From Verrucomicrobiia bacterium DG1235 (GTDB lineage Bacteria > Verrucomicrobiota > Verrucomicrobiia > Opitutales > Opitutaceae): 64,000 bases of DNA. Under the pieces are notes generated by a model that was not told the origin of the DNA, ran no database searches, and saw nothing but the letters and a program-made list of their open reading frames with translations. The DNA lies in assembly GCA_000155695.1 (NCBI GenBank), contig DS990592.1, positions 5,214,508-5,278,507 on the forward strand. The letters are read 5' to 3'. How positions within the stretch are numbered: the stretch's first letter is position 1; every line of letters begins with the position of its first letter. Shown here one piece after another: positions 7,949-16,450 of this stretch. Position numbers and translations under genes: made by a program.

Positions 7949-9859
7949 CTAGCTGTTGGTTTCGGCGGCTAGGGTGGCTTCGAGTTGGGTTTGGATGTTC
8001 CAGAGGCGTTTGTAGAGGCCTTCTTCGTTTGTAAGTGTTTTGTGGGTACCGGATTGGGTGATGCGACCTCCTTCGAGTACGACGATTTTGTCGGCGTGGG
8101 CGAGGGTGGAGAGTCGGTGGGCGATGACGATGGTGGTCTGCTTGCCGTGCCGATCTTTTAGCGCTCCGATAATGGAGGATTCGGTTTCGTTGTCGACGGC
8201 GCTGAGGGCGTCGTCAAGCAGGAGGATGGGTGGGTTGCGCAGGAGTGCGCGGGAGATGGCGACGCGTTGGCGTTGTCCACCGGAGAGGGTGATGCCTTTT
8301 TCTCCGATTTCGGTTTCGTAGCCGTCTGAGAAGTTTTGTATGGCGTCGTGGATACAGGCCATGCGAGCGGCTTCTTCGACGTCGGTTTGGTTGGCGGCTT
8401 CGACTCCGAACTGGATGTTGCTGCGTATGCTGCGCGAGTAGAGGAAGGGCTCTTGCAGGACGACTCCGAACTGGGCGCGCAGGTAGGCGCGGTCGAGGGT
8501 GTTGATATTGATTCCGTCGAGGAGAATTGATCCTTTGTCGGCGTCGTAGAAGCGGAGGAGCAGGTGCATAAGGGTAGTCTTGCCTGATCCGGAGGGTCCG
8601 AGGATGGCGAGGGTCTCGCCTGGCTCGATGGAGATGCTGATATCTTGCAGGGTGGGTTCTCCTTCGCCGTGGGAGAAGGTGACTTGGTTGAGCTGTACTC
8701 TTCCGGAGACGGGGGAGTCTGGTTTGACTGTGATTTGGTCGGTTTCGGTTTCGTAGGGCTGTGTAAGGATTTCGTTGATACGCTTGAGGGCGACGGAGGT
8801 TTTTCCGAAATCGGTAAGGATGCGCCCGATCATGCGCACGGGCCAGAGGACCATGTTCATAAGGGCGAGGAAGGCGAAGATGGTGCCTATGGATACGCTG
8901 CCTTGAATGGCCAGATAGGCGCTGGCGATGAGGGCGATACCGATTTGGGAGAGGCTGATGATATCCGACACGGACCAGAACCAGGACATGATGTTGATCA
9001 GCTTGAGGCTGGTGTCGCGGTATTCGGTGTTGGGCTTTTCGAATTTCTCTATCTCGAAGTCGTGGCGACCGAAGGCGCGGACGACGCGGATGCCGGTGAT
9101 GTTTTCCTGGACGACGGATGTGAGTCGGCCTTCGGCTTCGTCTACGTCTGTGAAGAGGTGCTTCACTTTTTTGATGTAGAGGTAGCTATATACAATGATG
9201 ACTGGGATGAGTCCCATAGATGCGATGGTCAGCCCGACGTGCATGGAGAGCATGATGGGGAGGACTGTGATGATGAGAATGGCTCCGCGGCCGATTTCCA
9301 CGACGTGGGCGGCGAGGAAGATGCGGGCGGTCTCGATGTCGGAGGTGCAGCGCTGGACGAGGTCGCCGGTTTGGGCTTGGTCGAGGTAGCGGTTGGATAG
9401 TCGCTGGATGTGGTCGTAGAGCTGGTCCTTGAGTCGCTTGCAAATGCCGTCGGAGGCTTTGGCGGCGGCTAGTTTTTGCATGTAGTTGAAGATGCCGCCG
9501 AGGGCTGCGAAGAGAAGCATGGCAATGGCGGGGACCCAGAGGTTTCGGGTAACTGTCTCGGCTCCGCCGATCATTTCGATGACGTATCCGAGGAGTGGGC
9601 TGTCGTGCCGCTTGAGCACGGGAACGCTTTCGACCTTCTTGAGCGGAAGGGTTTCCGGATAGAAGGTGGCGGGGTCGTCGGCTAGGACGTAGTCGATGGT
9701 GGCGCTGCCGATGAGGGGGATGATGAACTGGAAGGCCGTCGCGATGAAGAGGGCGAGGGCAGCCCAGAGGTATTTGCGTCGGAATCCGCTGATGAGGTTC
9801 CAAACTAGTCGGGGGCCGGATAGGGTCTCGCCCGAATCGTCGTGAAGTTTTAAGGTCAT
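7949..9859 (-). CDS. ABC exporter half-transporter, degenerate-site NBD
   Basis: This is the first gene of the exporter operon, 636 residues with an N-terminal six-helix TMD and a C-terminal NBD. Walker A is GPSGSGKTT, the signature is a canonical LSGGQRQR, and H-loop is IAHRLST. Walker B reads LLLDDALSAVD (about 546-556), with Asp where the catalytic Glu normally stands. Combined with the LSTGE signature of the neighbour, this predicts one consensus and one degenerate ATP site, as in characterised heterodimeric exporters. The 55-base gap to the next gene contains GAAGTATGAA-type short repeats (about 7897-7929). Confidence 0.88.
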   Translation of the reverse strand: MTLKLHDDSGETLSGPRLVWNLISGFRRKYLWAALALFIATAFQFIIPLIGSATIDYVLADDPATFYPETLPLKKVESVPVLKRHDSPLLGYVIEMIGGAETVTRNLWVPAIAMLLFAALGGIFNYMQKLAAAKASDGICKRLKDQLYDHIQRLSNRYLDQAQTGDLVQRCTSDIETARIFLAAHVVEIGRGAILIITVLPIMLSMHVGLTIASMGLIPVIIVYSYLYIKKVKHLFTDVDEAEGRLTSVVQENITGIRVVRAFGRHDFEIEKFEKPNTEYRDTSLKLINIMSWFWSVSDIISLSQIGIALIASAYLAIQGSVSIGTIFAFLALMNMVLWPVRMIGRILTDFGKTSVALKRINEILTQPYETETDQITVKPDSPVSGRVQLNQVTFSHGEGEPTLQDISISIEPGETLAILGPSGSGKTTLMHLLLRFYDADKGSILLDGININTLDRAYLRAQFGVVLQEPFLYSRSIRSNIQFGVEAANQTDVEEAARMACIHDAIQNFSDGYETEIGEKGITLSGGQRQRVAISRALLRNPPILLLDDALSAVDNETESSIIGALKDRHGKQTTIVIAHRLSTLAHADKIVVLEGGRITQSGTHKTLTNEEGLYKRLWNIQTQLEATLAAETNS

Positions 9860-9922
9860 GTCCGCAGGAGAAAGAGTTGGCTTTGATGGGAGTGAACGCG
9901 TGGTTCGTGATCAAATGCGGAC

Positions 9923-9951
9923 AAAAAAAGAGGCCCGCTGTTAAGCGGGCC
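9923..9951 (-). terminator. Minus-strand terminator or attenuator before the ABC operon
   Basis: An 8-bp perfect stem (GGCCCGCT 9932-9939, AGCGGGCC 9944-9951, loop GTTA) is followed on the minus strand by CTTTTTTTG. No minus-strand gene ends just upstream of it, and it lies about 70 bases before the ABC start at 9859. A leader attenuator is therefore as plausible as a plain terminator. Confidence 0.65.
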
Positions 9952-10361
9952 AGGGGATGGGAGGGAAATTTTTTGGCGGCCCGCTGATGGTAACTAACGA
10001 GCCTTCTGATTTTGTTGAATTTTAGAAGCGCTCGTTCCTCATTGAGAGGATCTGGAAATTTGTGTGTACGATGCGCATCATTCTCTTAATCAGATTTGTA
10101 GTTTGATAAGTTAAGTGTCGGGACTAAAAGCGTATGGACTGGTTCAGGCAAGAAAAAGTTTAATTTATTTTGAACGTGTAGTGCTGGGGGTATGACGGGG
10201 GAGGGAGAAGTAGTGAGTAGTGAGTAGTGAGTAGTGAGTGGTGAGTGGTGAGTGGTGAGTGGTGAGTGGTGAGTGGTGAGTAGTGAGTGGTGAGTAGTGA
10301 AGGGAGAATGAAAGTGAGAGTATGAGTATGACTGAGAGTAGGATTGTTGGGAGGGTTTGTT
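9952..10361. other. Gene-free region between ABC operon and gluQ
   Basis: This is the divergent intergenic region. Apart from the minus-strand hairpin at its left end and the heptamer array at 10210-10300, I see no gene or RNA family in it. Promoters for both flanking genes presumably lie here, but no clear -35/-10 pair stood out. Confidence 0.5.
10210..10300 (+). repeat. Tandem heptamer array GTRGTGA, 13 units
   Basis: Thirteen exact 7-base units run without interruption: four GTAGTGA, six GTGGTGA, then GTAGTGA, GTGGTGA, GTAGTGA. Shorter arrays of the same unit, in the same orientation, occur at 11152-11172, 15777-15804 and 20373-20421. Confidence 0.9.
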
Positions 10362-11162
10362 GTGGTTGAGTATAGGGGCAGGGTGGCGCCTACGCCGACT
10401 GGATACATGCATCTTGGGCATGCTCGGACGTTTTTGATGGCTCAGGAGCGTGCTTTGGCTGCGGGGGGGGAGTTGTTTTTGCGTATCGAGGATTTGGATC
10501 AAGCTCGGTGCAAGCGGGAGTTTGTGGAGGCACTGGAGGAGGATTTGGCGTGGGCTGGGTTGAAGTGGGAGCCGGAGGTCTTGGTGCAGAGCGAGCGGCT
10601 TGAGTGGTACAGGGATGTGATGATGAGGCTTAGGGATCGCGGCGTGATCTATCCGTGCAGCTGTTCGCGAAAGGATGTGGCGGAGGCGATTCGGGCTCCG
10701 CATGTGGAGGGGCAGGAGGCGATTTATCCGGGAACGTGTCGGGAGAAGCTGGTGGAGTTTGCCCGGCCGGAGGAAGCTTGGGCTGTCAATTGGCGCTTTC
10801 GGGTGCCGGATGGGGAGTCTATCCGTTTCGTGGATGGACGGCTGGGGGAGCAGTCTTTTGTGGCGGGTCGCGATTTTGGGGATTTTCTGGTTTGGCGTAA
10901 GGATGGGTTTCCGTCTTACGAGCTGGCGGTGGTGGCGGATGATGTTGCCCAAGGGATCACGGAGGTGGTGCGGGGGGAGGATTTGCTGGCTTCGACGGCG
11001 CGGCAGTTGTTGATTTATCGGGTCTTGGGTGAGGCCGCTCCTTCGTTTTTTCATTGTCCTTTAGTTTTGGATACGGAGGGAAGGCGGTTGGCGAAGCGAG
11101 CAGGGGCGATGGGGCTGAGGGAAATGCGGAAGCGTGGGGAGGAAGTGGGAAGTGGTGAGTAG
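10362..11162 (+). CDS. gluQ: Glutamyl-Q tRNA(Asp) synthetase
   Basis: This is a truncated class I glutamyl-tRNA synthetase paralogue that lacks the anticodon-binding domain. The family attaches glutamate to queuosine 34 of tRNA(Asp). Visible features are the HIGH-like PTPTGYMHLGHA, the zinc site CSCSRKD...YPGTCR, the GluQ-typical EVVRGEDLL, and a KMSKS-equivalent RRLAKRAGAM. At 266 residues it is slightly shorter than usual. I start at GTG 10362, six bases after a GGGAGGG ribosome-binding site, rather than at TTG 10344. The C-terminus (EVGSGE) and its TAG stop are formed by the heptamer repeat at 11152-11172, so the repeat may have trimmed or re-set the gene's end. Confidence 0.87.
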   Translation: MVEYRGRVAPTPTGYMHLGHARTFLMAQERALAAGGELFLRIEDLDQARCKREFVEALEEDLAWAGLKWEPEVLVQSERLEWYRDVMMRLRDRGVIYPCSCSRKDVAEAIRAPHVEGQEAIYPGTCREKLVEFARPEEAWAVNWRFRVPDGESIRFVDGRLGEQSFVAGRDFGDFLVWRKDGFPSYELAVVADDVAQGITEVVRGEDLLASTARQLLIYRVLGEAAPSFFHCPLVLDTEGRRLAKRAGAMGLREMRKRGEEVGSGE

Positions 11163-11172
11163 TGAGTGATGA
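11152..11172 (+). repeat. Heptamer repeat overlapping the gluQ stop codon
   Basis: Three units, GTGGTGA, GTAGTGA and GTGATGA, lie in the same orientation as the array at 10210. The gluQ stop (TAG 11160-11162) lies inside the second unit. Confidence 0.8.
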
Positions 11173-11248
11173 GTTTTTGGGGAGTTGGGAGTGGGTTGGG
11201 TTTGGGATTGCTGTGAGAGTGGGGTGAGGGTTTGGTGGGTGATTGATT

Positions 11249-11881
11249 ATGGGGTCTTCTTTGGAATTTTTGCTGCTTTCGACGGTATCGATTTTCACGA
11301 TCGTGAATCCGTTTTCGGCGGTGCCGGCATTTTTGGCGATCACGCCAGGCGAATCGGTGGTGGAGCGTCGGAGGTCGGCGCGTTTGGCGTGTTTGATCGC
11401 GGTGTGCTTGCTGATTTTGACGGCGGTGCTGGGGGAGTTTATCTTCAGCTTGCTTGGGATCACTTTGCCGGCTTTGCAGATTGCGGGTGGCGTTCTGCTC
11501 TTTTCGATCGGGTTTGAGATGGTGCGGGCTCCGGATGCTCCGAAGCGATTGAATGAGACGGAGAGCGACTTGGCGAAGGAGAAGGAGGATATTTCGGTGA
11601 CTCCGTTGGCGGTGCCGCTTCTTTGCGGACCGGGTTCGGTCTCGACGGTTATCATTCTGCAGGGGCAGACGACGTCGATGATGGAGAGCTCGATGCTTTT
11701 GGTGAGCATCGTAGTGGTCTTCGTGGCGTGCTACTTGATCTTGAGCGCCTCGGCGAAGGGGGGCGAGTGGCTGAATCCGATTTTGATGCGAATTTTGCGT
11801 CGCGTGATGGGGCTGCTTTTCGCGGTGATCGCGGTGCAGTTCGTGGTGAACGGCGTGGGCGATTTGCCGTTTATGAAGTAG
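11249..11881 (+). CDS. MarC family integral membrane protein
   Basis: This is a six-helix inner-membrane protein of 210 residues in the MarC/NAAT family. It opens FLLLSTVSIFTIVNPFSAVPAFLAITPG, with the family's conserved NPF, and later has VPLLCGPGSVSTVI and a C-terminal LLFAVIAVQFVVNGV. Family members have been linked to amino-acid transport or stress, but the physiological role is mostly unsettled. ATG 11249 is chosen over TTG 11243. No clear ribosome-binding site precedes it. It follows gluQ by about 85 bases. Confidence 0.85.
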   Translation: MGSSLEFLLLSTVSIFTIVNPFSAVPAFLAITPGESVVERRRSARLACLIAVCLLILTAVLGEFIFSLLGITLPALQIAGGVLLFSIGFEMVRAPDAPKRLNETESDLAKEKEDISVTPLAVPLLCGPGSVSTVIILQGQTTSMMESSMLLVSIVVVFVACYLILSASAKGGEWLNPILMRILRRVMGLLFAVIAVQFVVNGVGDLPFMK

Positions 11882-11912
11882 AGGCGAAGCGGCTGGCTTG
11901 GGCTAGGCCGCT

Positions 11913-12389
11913 CTACTTCAAGTTGAATTTTGGCAGGGCGTTGGCGGAGCGGGCTATTTCTAGGGCTTGCTGCTCGGCGAGGCGCATTTGGGCTCGGTCG
12001 GAGTCGGCGATATCGTCGAAGCCGCAGAGGTGGAGATAGCCGTGGATGAGGTAGAGGCCGAGCTCGTCCGAGAAGGAGAGGTTTGCCTTTTGGGCGTATT
12101 CTTGGGCTACTTGGGGGCAGACGATGATTTCGCCTGCTTGGTCGAAATCGGGGTCGCCGGGAAAGGTGATGACGTCGGTTGGGGTGGGGTCGTCCATGAA
12201 CTGGTCGTGCAGTTGGGCGATGTAGTCTTTGTCGACGAAGGCGATGGAGAGCTCGCCTGCGGGGGCGTCGAATGCTCCGGCTCGATCAAGCGTTTGGATG
12301 AGCTTTTCGATTTCGGATTCGTCGTATCTGAGTTTTGGGCACAGATTATTTGCTTGGATTCGCTTCTGCTCGTTCGGTTTTTCGGTCAT
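11913..12389 (-). CDS. ybeY: Endoribonuclease YbeY
   Basis: This is a single-strand-specific, zinc-dependent endoribonuclease needed for 16S rRNA 3'-end maturation and ribosome quality control. It has 158 residues with DVITFPGDPD and the metal motif HGYLHLCGFDD. The third metal position, usually His (YDH), is Asp here. A similar D occurs in Bacteroidetes-type YbeY, so the protein is probably active. Its start lies 44 bases inside the 3' end of pgpH, so the two are translationally linked in the phoH-pgpH-ybeY operon, an arrangement common in bacteria. Confidence 0.9.
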   Translation of the reverse strand: MTEKPNEQKRIQANNLCPKLRYDESEIEKLIQTLDRAGAFDAPAGELSIAFVDKDYIAQLHDQFMDDPTPTDVITFPGDPDFDQAGEIIVCPQVAQEYAQKANLSFSDELGLYLIHGYLHLCGFDDIADSDRAQMRLAEQQALEIARSANALPKFNLK

Positions 12390-14718
12390 CCTTTTTCGCG
12401 GCCTGTTTCTTGGCGCTTTTCTCTATTGGCTTTTGGCCGGGGTAGGCGATGCGTGTGTGAAGCGAGTTGAGCAAGGTGAACATGAAGGATTCGCGTACCT
12501 TGGCGACTTCCGCTATGGTGATGGGGCAGTCGTTGAGCTGTCCGTCGTCGATATTGGCGGAGAAGATGCGGTCGACGAGTTCCTCGACGTTTTGGGGGGT
12601 GACTTTGGCGAGGGAGCGCGATGCGGCTTCGACGGAGTCGGCGAGGAGGATAACGGCGCTTTCCTTGAACTGGGGTTTTGGCCCGTCGTAGCGGTAGGTC
12701 GATTCTTGGACGTGAGCTGGGTCGTCGGCCTGTTGTTTGGCCTTGTGAAAGAAGAAGCGGATGAGGTTGGTGCCGTGGTGCTGGCGTATGACGTCGATAA
12801 TGGGGCGCGGCAGCTTGTAGGTGAGGCCGAGGTCTACGCCTTCTTTGACGTGGCTCTTGATGATGAGAGCGGAGAAGGAGGGCGTTTTTTCGTCGTGGGG
12901 GTTGTATCCGTCGAGCTGGTTTTCGGTGAAGTACTCGGGTTTCACGAGTTTGCCGATGTCGTGGAACATGCAGGCGACGCGGGCGAGCAGGCCGTTTGCT
13001 CCGATGGCGTTGCAGGCGTTTTCGGCGAGGTTTGCGACCATGAGCGAGTGGTGCCAGGTGCCGGGGGCCTCGAGCTGCATGCGGCGCAGGATGGGGTGAT
13101 TGTAGTCGGACAGTTCGAGCAGCGTGATATCGGTGGTGCGGCGGAAAAGGCCTTCGAGAATGGGAAGGACGCCGACTACTACTACGCCTTCGATGAGCCC
13201 GGTACCCAGTCCGCCGGTCATTTGGTAGATGATGGTGGACCATGGGAGTCCGTCGACGCGGTTGAAGAGTAGGGTGAAGATAGCGACAGAGAGTCCGGCG
13301 AAGAAGCCGGCGGAGACGACGCGGCCGCGTTTTCTGAGGTTTCTCGAGACGTAGATGGCGACTACGGAAGCGAGGAAGGACATGACGAGAAGGTCGAGGC
13401 GGTTGCCGAACATGACGGCGGTGAAGAGGCTGATCATGAGGGCCATGAGCAGGCCGGGGCCGGTGCCGATGAGGATGGCGACGAGCATGGGGGCGAGCAC
13501 GGTCGGCGTGATGTAGGGGAGAATGGCGGAGAGCTCGCTGTCGTAGAGGAAGGCTTCGAAGTTTCCGAGCTCGAAGCAGGTGCGCACCAGCACGAGGTTG
13601 ACGACGACGACGAGCGCGAGCAGGGCGAGTCGGCCGTTGCTCTGGAAAGTGACTTTATGCTCGAGGCGTATGTAGAAGGTGGCGGCGATGACCATGGCGA
13701 GCACGAGGAGGATGCGGCCGATGAGCTGGTTGTCTATGGTGCCGATGTTTTTGTTGGCGATGTGGCGCTGGTAGGCAACGAGCTGCTCGTGCTGCTCCTG
13801 GGTGACGGCCTGGCCTGGCTCGATGATGGAGGCGCCTTCCTGGACGTTGACGATAACGGGCTCGAAAGAGGTGAGGAGTTTTTGGCGGTTGAGCTCCATC
13901 TCTCGCTCGCTTTTGCGGAGGTTGGGCTTGAGGGCGTCGCGGAAGATGCGAATGACGGCTTCGGCGGTATTTGGCGGGATGTTTGCGGCGCTGAGGTTGA
14001 TGCGCACGGAGCGGAGGGCGTCCTCGATGGATTCGACGCGTTTCTGGCCGATTTTGTTTTCCTGATTGGCGATGTGGAAGATGGCGACGGCGCCTTTGCC
14101 GAAGTTGAAGGTCGGATCGTTTTCGTCGTAGATGCCTAGCTTGAAGCTTTCCTCGATGCTGATGAGTCCGGTTTCGATGAGGCCCCGCAAGCTTTTGGTA
14201 TCCATGTTCTCGAGGATGAGCGTCATGTTTTCCGGCGTGACTCGGTAGTCTCCCTTGGCGTTGAAATCGCTGGTGAAGTTCTCGATGGCAGTCTGGGCCT
14301 GGCTGGCGGAGAGGTCTTCCTCGATTTCCTTGAAATTGGCGATGGCGGCGAGCAGGTCGTTTATGTGTTTCTCGAAGGTGTGGAAGGGCTCCATGTCGAT
14401 GCGATAGACGTGGGGGGCTTCTTCGAGGAGCTGCTGGCGCTTGCGTTCGCTGAGGATTTTGGATCGGTAGGAGAATTCCTCTCCGGCGACAATGCGGATG
14501 GAGGCGACTTGGTTGGGGAGAATCTGGAAGCCGCTTGGCTTGATGCCCACGAAACTGGTGACGACGATGAGGGCGACGGTTGTGAGGAACACCAGGAAGC
14601 CGACGAGGGCGCTCTCCTCGAGGTAGCGAGGCAAGGTAGATGGCATTTCCGTGCGGCGTTTCCGTTTTTTCGGAAATGCTTTCTGGAACCATGCCTTTAG
14701 TTGCTCTGATACGGGCAT
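12346..14718 (-). CDS. pgpH: 7TMR-HD family cyclic-di-AMP phosphodiesterase (PgpH-like)
   Basis: This membrane protein of 790 residues has a first transmembrane helix at about 35-55 and a large extracytoplasmic 7TMR-HDED domain (about 60-320). A block of seven hydrophobic helices follows (about 325-520), then a cytoplasmic HD hydrolase domain. The HD metal and catalytic residues are visible in WHHSLMVANLAENA, MFHDIGKL, IIKSHVKEG and IRQHHGTNL. Characterised homologues (Listeria PgpH) hydrolyse c-di-AMP. The assignment here is from architecture and synteny with phoH and ybeY. No diadenylate cyclase is in the window. Confidence 0.88.
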   Translation of the reverse strand: MPVSEQLKAWFQKAFPKKRKRRTEMPSTLPRYLEESALVGFLVFLTTVALIVVTSFVGIKPSGFQILPNQVASIRIVAGEEFSYRSKILSERKRQQLLEEAPHVYRIDMEPFHTFEKHINDLLAAIANFKEIEEDLSASQAQTAIENFTSDFNAKGDYRVTPENMTLILENMDTKSLRGLIETGLISIEESFKLGIYDENDPTFNFGKGAVAIFHIANQENKIGQKRVESIEDALRSVRINLSAANIPPNTAEAVIRIFRDALKPNLRKSEREMELNRQKLLTSFEPVIVNVQEGASIIEPGQAVTQEQHEQLVAYQRHIANKNIGTIDNQLIGRILLVLAMVIAATFYIRLEHKVTFQSNGRLALLALVVVVNLVLVRTCFELGNFEAFLYDSELSAILPYITPTVLAPMLVAILIGTGPGLLMALMISLFTAVMFGNRLDLLVMSFLASVVAIYVSRNLRKRGRVVSAGFFAGLSVAIFTLLFNRVDGLPWSTIIYQMTGGLGTGLIEGVVVVGVLPILEGLFRRTTDITLLELSDYNHPILRRMQLEAPGTWHHSLMVANLAENACNAIGANGLLARVACMFHDIGKLVKPEYFTENQLDGYNPHDEKTPSFSALIIKSHVKEGVDLGLTYKLPRPIIDVIRQHHGTNLIRFFFHKAKQQADDPAHVQESTYRYDGPKPQFKESAVILLADSVEAASRSLAKVTPQNVEELVDRIFSANIDDGQLNDCPITIAEVAKVRESFMFTLLNSLHTRIAYPGQKPIEKSAKKQAAKKDDRKTERAEANPSK

Positions 14719-14808
14719 ATGTGGAGAGACTCGCTGATATTTAAATGATTCAATTTAGGGCAAGCGTTTCTTTGCTTGGCTGAGGCGAGTCTGATTCTTG
14801 ATAGGAAA

Positions 14809-15771
14809 TCAATGGTGGGTATCGCGGTAGCGGTCGTAGGCGAGGATAATCTTTTGGACGAGGTGATGGCGAACTACGTCGGCTGCGTCGAAAAAATGGA
14901 AGGATATGCCCTTCAGGTCTTTAAGGATGTTCTTCACTTCGAGGAGTCCGGAGGCGCGGGATTTCGGAATGTCGATTTGGGTGAGGTCTCCGGTGACGAC
15001 CATGCGGCTTCCGTCGCCGAGACGGGTGAGAAACATCATCATTTGCTCGGAAGTGGTGTTTTGGGCTTCGTCGAGAATGACGAAGGAGTTGCTCAGGGTG
15101 CGTCCGCGCATGTAGGCGAGCGGGGCGATTTCGATGACGCCGCGTTCGGTGAGCTTTTCGATGTCGGACGGGCTGAGCATGTCGTTGAGGGCGTCGTAGA
15201 GCGGGCGGAGGTAGGGGAGAATCTTTTCCTGGAGGTCGCCTGGGAGGAAGCCGAGGGTTTCGCCAGCCTCGACGGCGGGTCGCGAGAGGATGATGCGTTC
15301 GACTTTTCCTTCGATGAGCATGGATACGGCGGCGGCCATGGCGAGATAGGTTTTGCCTGTACCAGCAGGGCCGATGCCGAAAACGACGTCGTTTTCGAAA
15401 ATGGAGCGCAGGTAGCGTTTTTGACCCAAGGTCTTGGGCACGATGCTCTTGCGCTTGGTCTTTATGACGGATCCGCCTTCGAAGAGGGAGCTGAGCTCCT
15501 CTTTTTTGCCGTCGGCTACGCCTTCGACGGTTTTTTGGAAGTCGGAATTTTTGAGGGATAGGCCTTGCTCGCGGCCTTCGAGGAGCAGTTCGAAGACGTC
15601 GGCGACGGAGGAGATGTCCTCGTCCTTGTCACTGTCGATTTGCAGCCAGTTGTCGCGGCAGAGCACGGTGACTGAGAAGGTGGTCTCCAGTAGCTCGAGG
15701 TTCTCCTGATTGCTGCAGTAGAGCTCGCTGAGTTGGCGAGGGCTCTGGAAATGGATCTTGCGGGACGGCAT
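14809..15771 (-). CDS. phoH: PhoH family P-loop ATPase
   Basis: This 320-residue PhoH-like ATPase is related to superfamily I helicases. An N-terminal KH-like segment (about 1-100) precedes the P-loop GIGPAGTGKTYLA (about 138-150), SRPAVEAGETLGFLPGD, Walker B FVILDEAQN and the GDLTQID motif III. Family members are implicated in RNA metabolism with YbeY. It heads the phoH-pgpH-ybeY operon. Its ATG follows directly after a heptamer repeat (15777-15804 on the plus strand), which gives a C/A/T-rich leader with no Shine-Dalgarno sequence. Confidence 0.9.
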   Translation of the reverse strand: MPSRKIHFQSPRQLSELYCSNQENLELLETTFSVTVLCRDNWLQIDSDKDEDISSVADVFELLLEGREQGLSLKNSDFQKTVEGVADGKKEELSSLFEGGSVIKTKRKSIVPKTLGQKRYLRSIFENDVVFGIGPAGTGKTYLAMAAAVSMLIEGKVERIILSRPAVEAGETLGFLPGDLQEKILPYLRPLYDALNDMLSPSDIEKLTERGVIEIAPLAYMRGRTLSNSFVILDEAQNTTSEQMMMFLTRLGDGSRMVVTGDLTQIDIPKSRASGLLEVKNILKDLKGISFHFFDAADVVRHHLVQKIILAYDRYRDTHH

Positions 15772-15776
15772 TGGGA

Positions 15777-15804
15777 ATGGTGAGTCGTGAGGAGTGAGTG
15801 GTGA
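15777..15804 (+). repeat. Heptamer repeat abutting the phoH start codon
   Basis: Four units, ATGGTGA, GTCGTGA, GGAGTGA and GTGGTGA, end 6 bases upstream of the phoH ATG (minus strand). On the coding strand this reads as a CACTCAC-type pyrimidine-rich leader. Confidence 0.75.
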
Positions 15805-15837
15805 ATTTCTCGATGGAGAAGGGGCGAGGGAAGGGGG

Positions 15838-16332
15838 TCACTCCTCGCTATTCAGTAAGCTCTTCAAGTGATCCCACATGGCTTCGAGGGATTGGGGGAG
15901 GACGCGTGTCGAGCCGAGGACGGGCATGAAGTTGGTATCGCCGCTCCAGCGAGGGACGACGTGCTGGTGCAGGTGTTTTGGGATGCCCGCTCCGGCGGCT
16001 TCCCCGAGGTTGATGCCGATGTTGAAGCCGTTGGGCTTGAGGGCTTTTTGGAGGAGGCGTTTGGCTTTGAGGGTGGTTTTTGTGAAGCAGAGCAGCTCTT
16101 CGTCGCTGAGGTCCTCAAGGTCAGGTACTTCTCGGTAGGGAAGGATGAGGAGGTGCCCCGCGTTGTAGGGGTAGCGGTTCATGATGATGAAGCTGTGCTT
16201 CTCTCGGGAGAGAATCAGGGTGGCCCGATCGTCGTCCATTTTGGGCAAATCGACGAAGGGGTGCCGTTCCGCAGGCGTCTTCTCCTGCTTCACGTATTCC
16301 ATTCTCCAGTATGCGTGAAGGTGATCCATCAT
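15838..16332 (-). CDS. HIT family nucleotide hydrolase/phosphorylase
   Basis: This is a histidine-triad protein of about 164 residues. It contains NRYPYNAGHLLILPYREV and the catalytic triad motif HLHQHVVPRW. The length and the N-terminal LHAYWRMEYV segment place it with AP4A-phosphorylase-like HIT proteins that act on dinucleoside polyphosphates. No CxxC zinc pair is visible at the N-terminus. The start is uncertain: adjacent ATGs at 16332 and 16329 suit the family better than the ATG at 16401. It lies upstream of phoH in the same direction, separated by 66 bases. Confidence 0.8.
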   Translation of the reverse strand: MMDHLHAYWRMEYVKQEKTPAERHPFVDLPKMDDDRATLILSREKHSFIIMNRYPYNAGHLLILPYREVPDLEDLSDEELLCFTKTTLKAKRLLQKALKPNGFNIGINLGEAAGAGIPKHLHQHVVPRWSGDTNFMPVLGSTRVLPQSLEAMWDHLKSLLNSEE

Positions 16333-16450
16333 ATATTGGAAGGCGGAGAATAGGTTTGGCGGGTGGCTTGTCAATGAGGGCTTCGAGCGGCGTTTTTGCA
16401 CAAAAATGTAGGTTTGGCAGTGTGGCGGCTTGGCGAGGAGGAAGCTTGCT

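Noticed and set aside
10210-10300. Regular array as a possible CRISPR
   Set aside because: The unit is 7 bases with no spacers and no cas genes are near. It is a simple tandem repeat.
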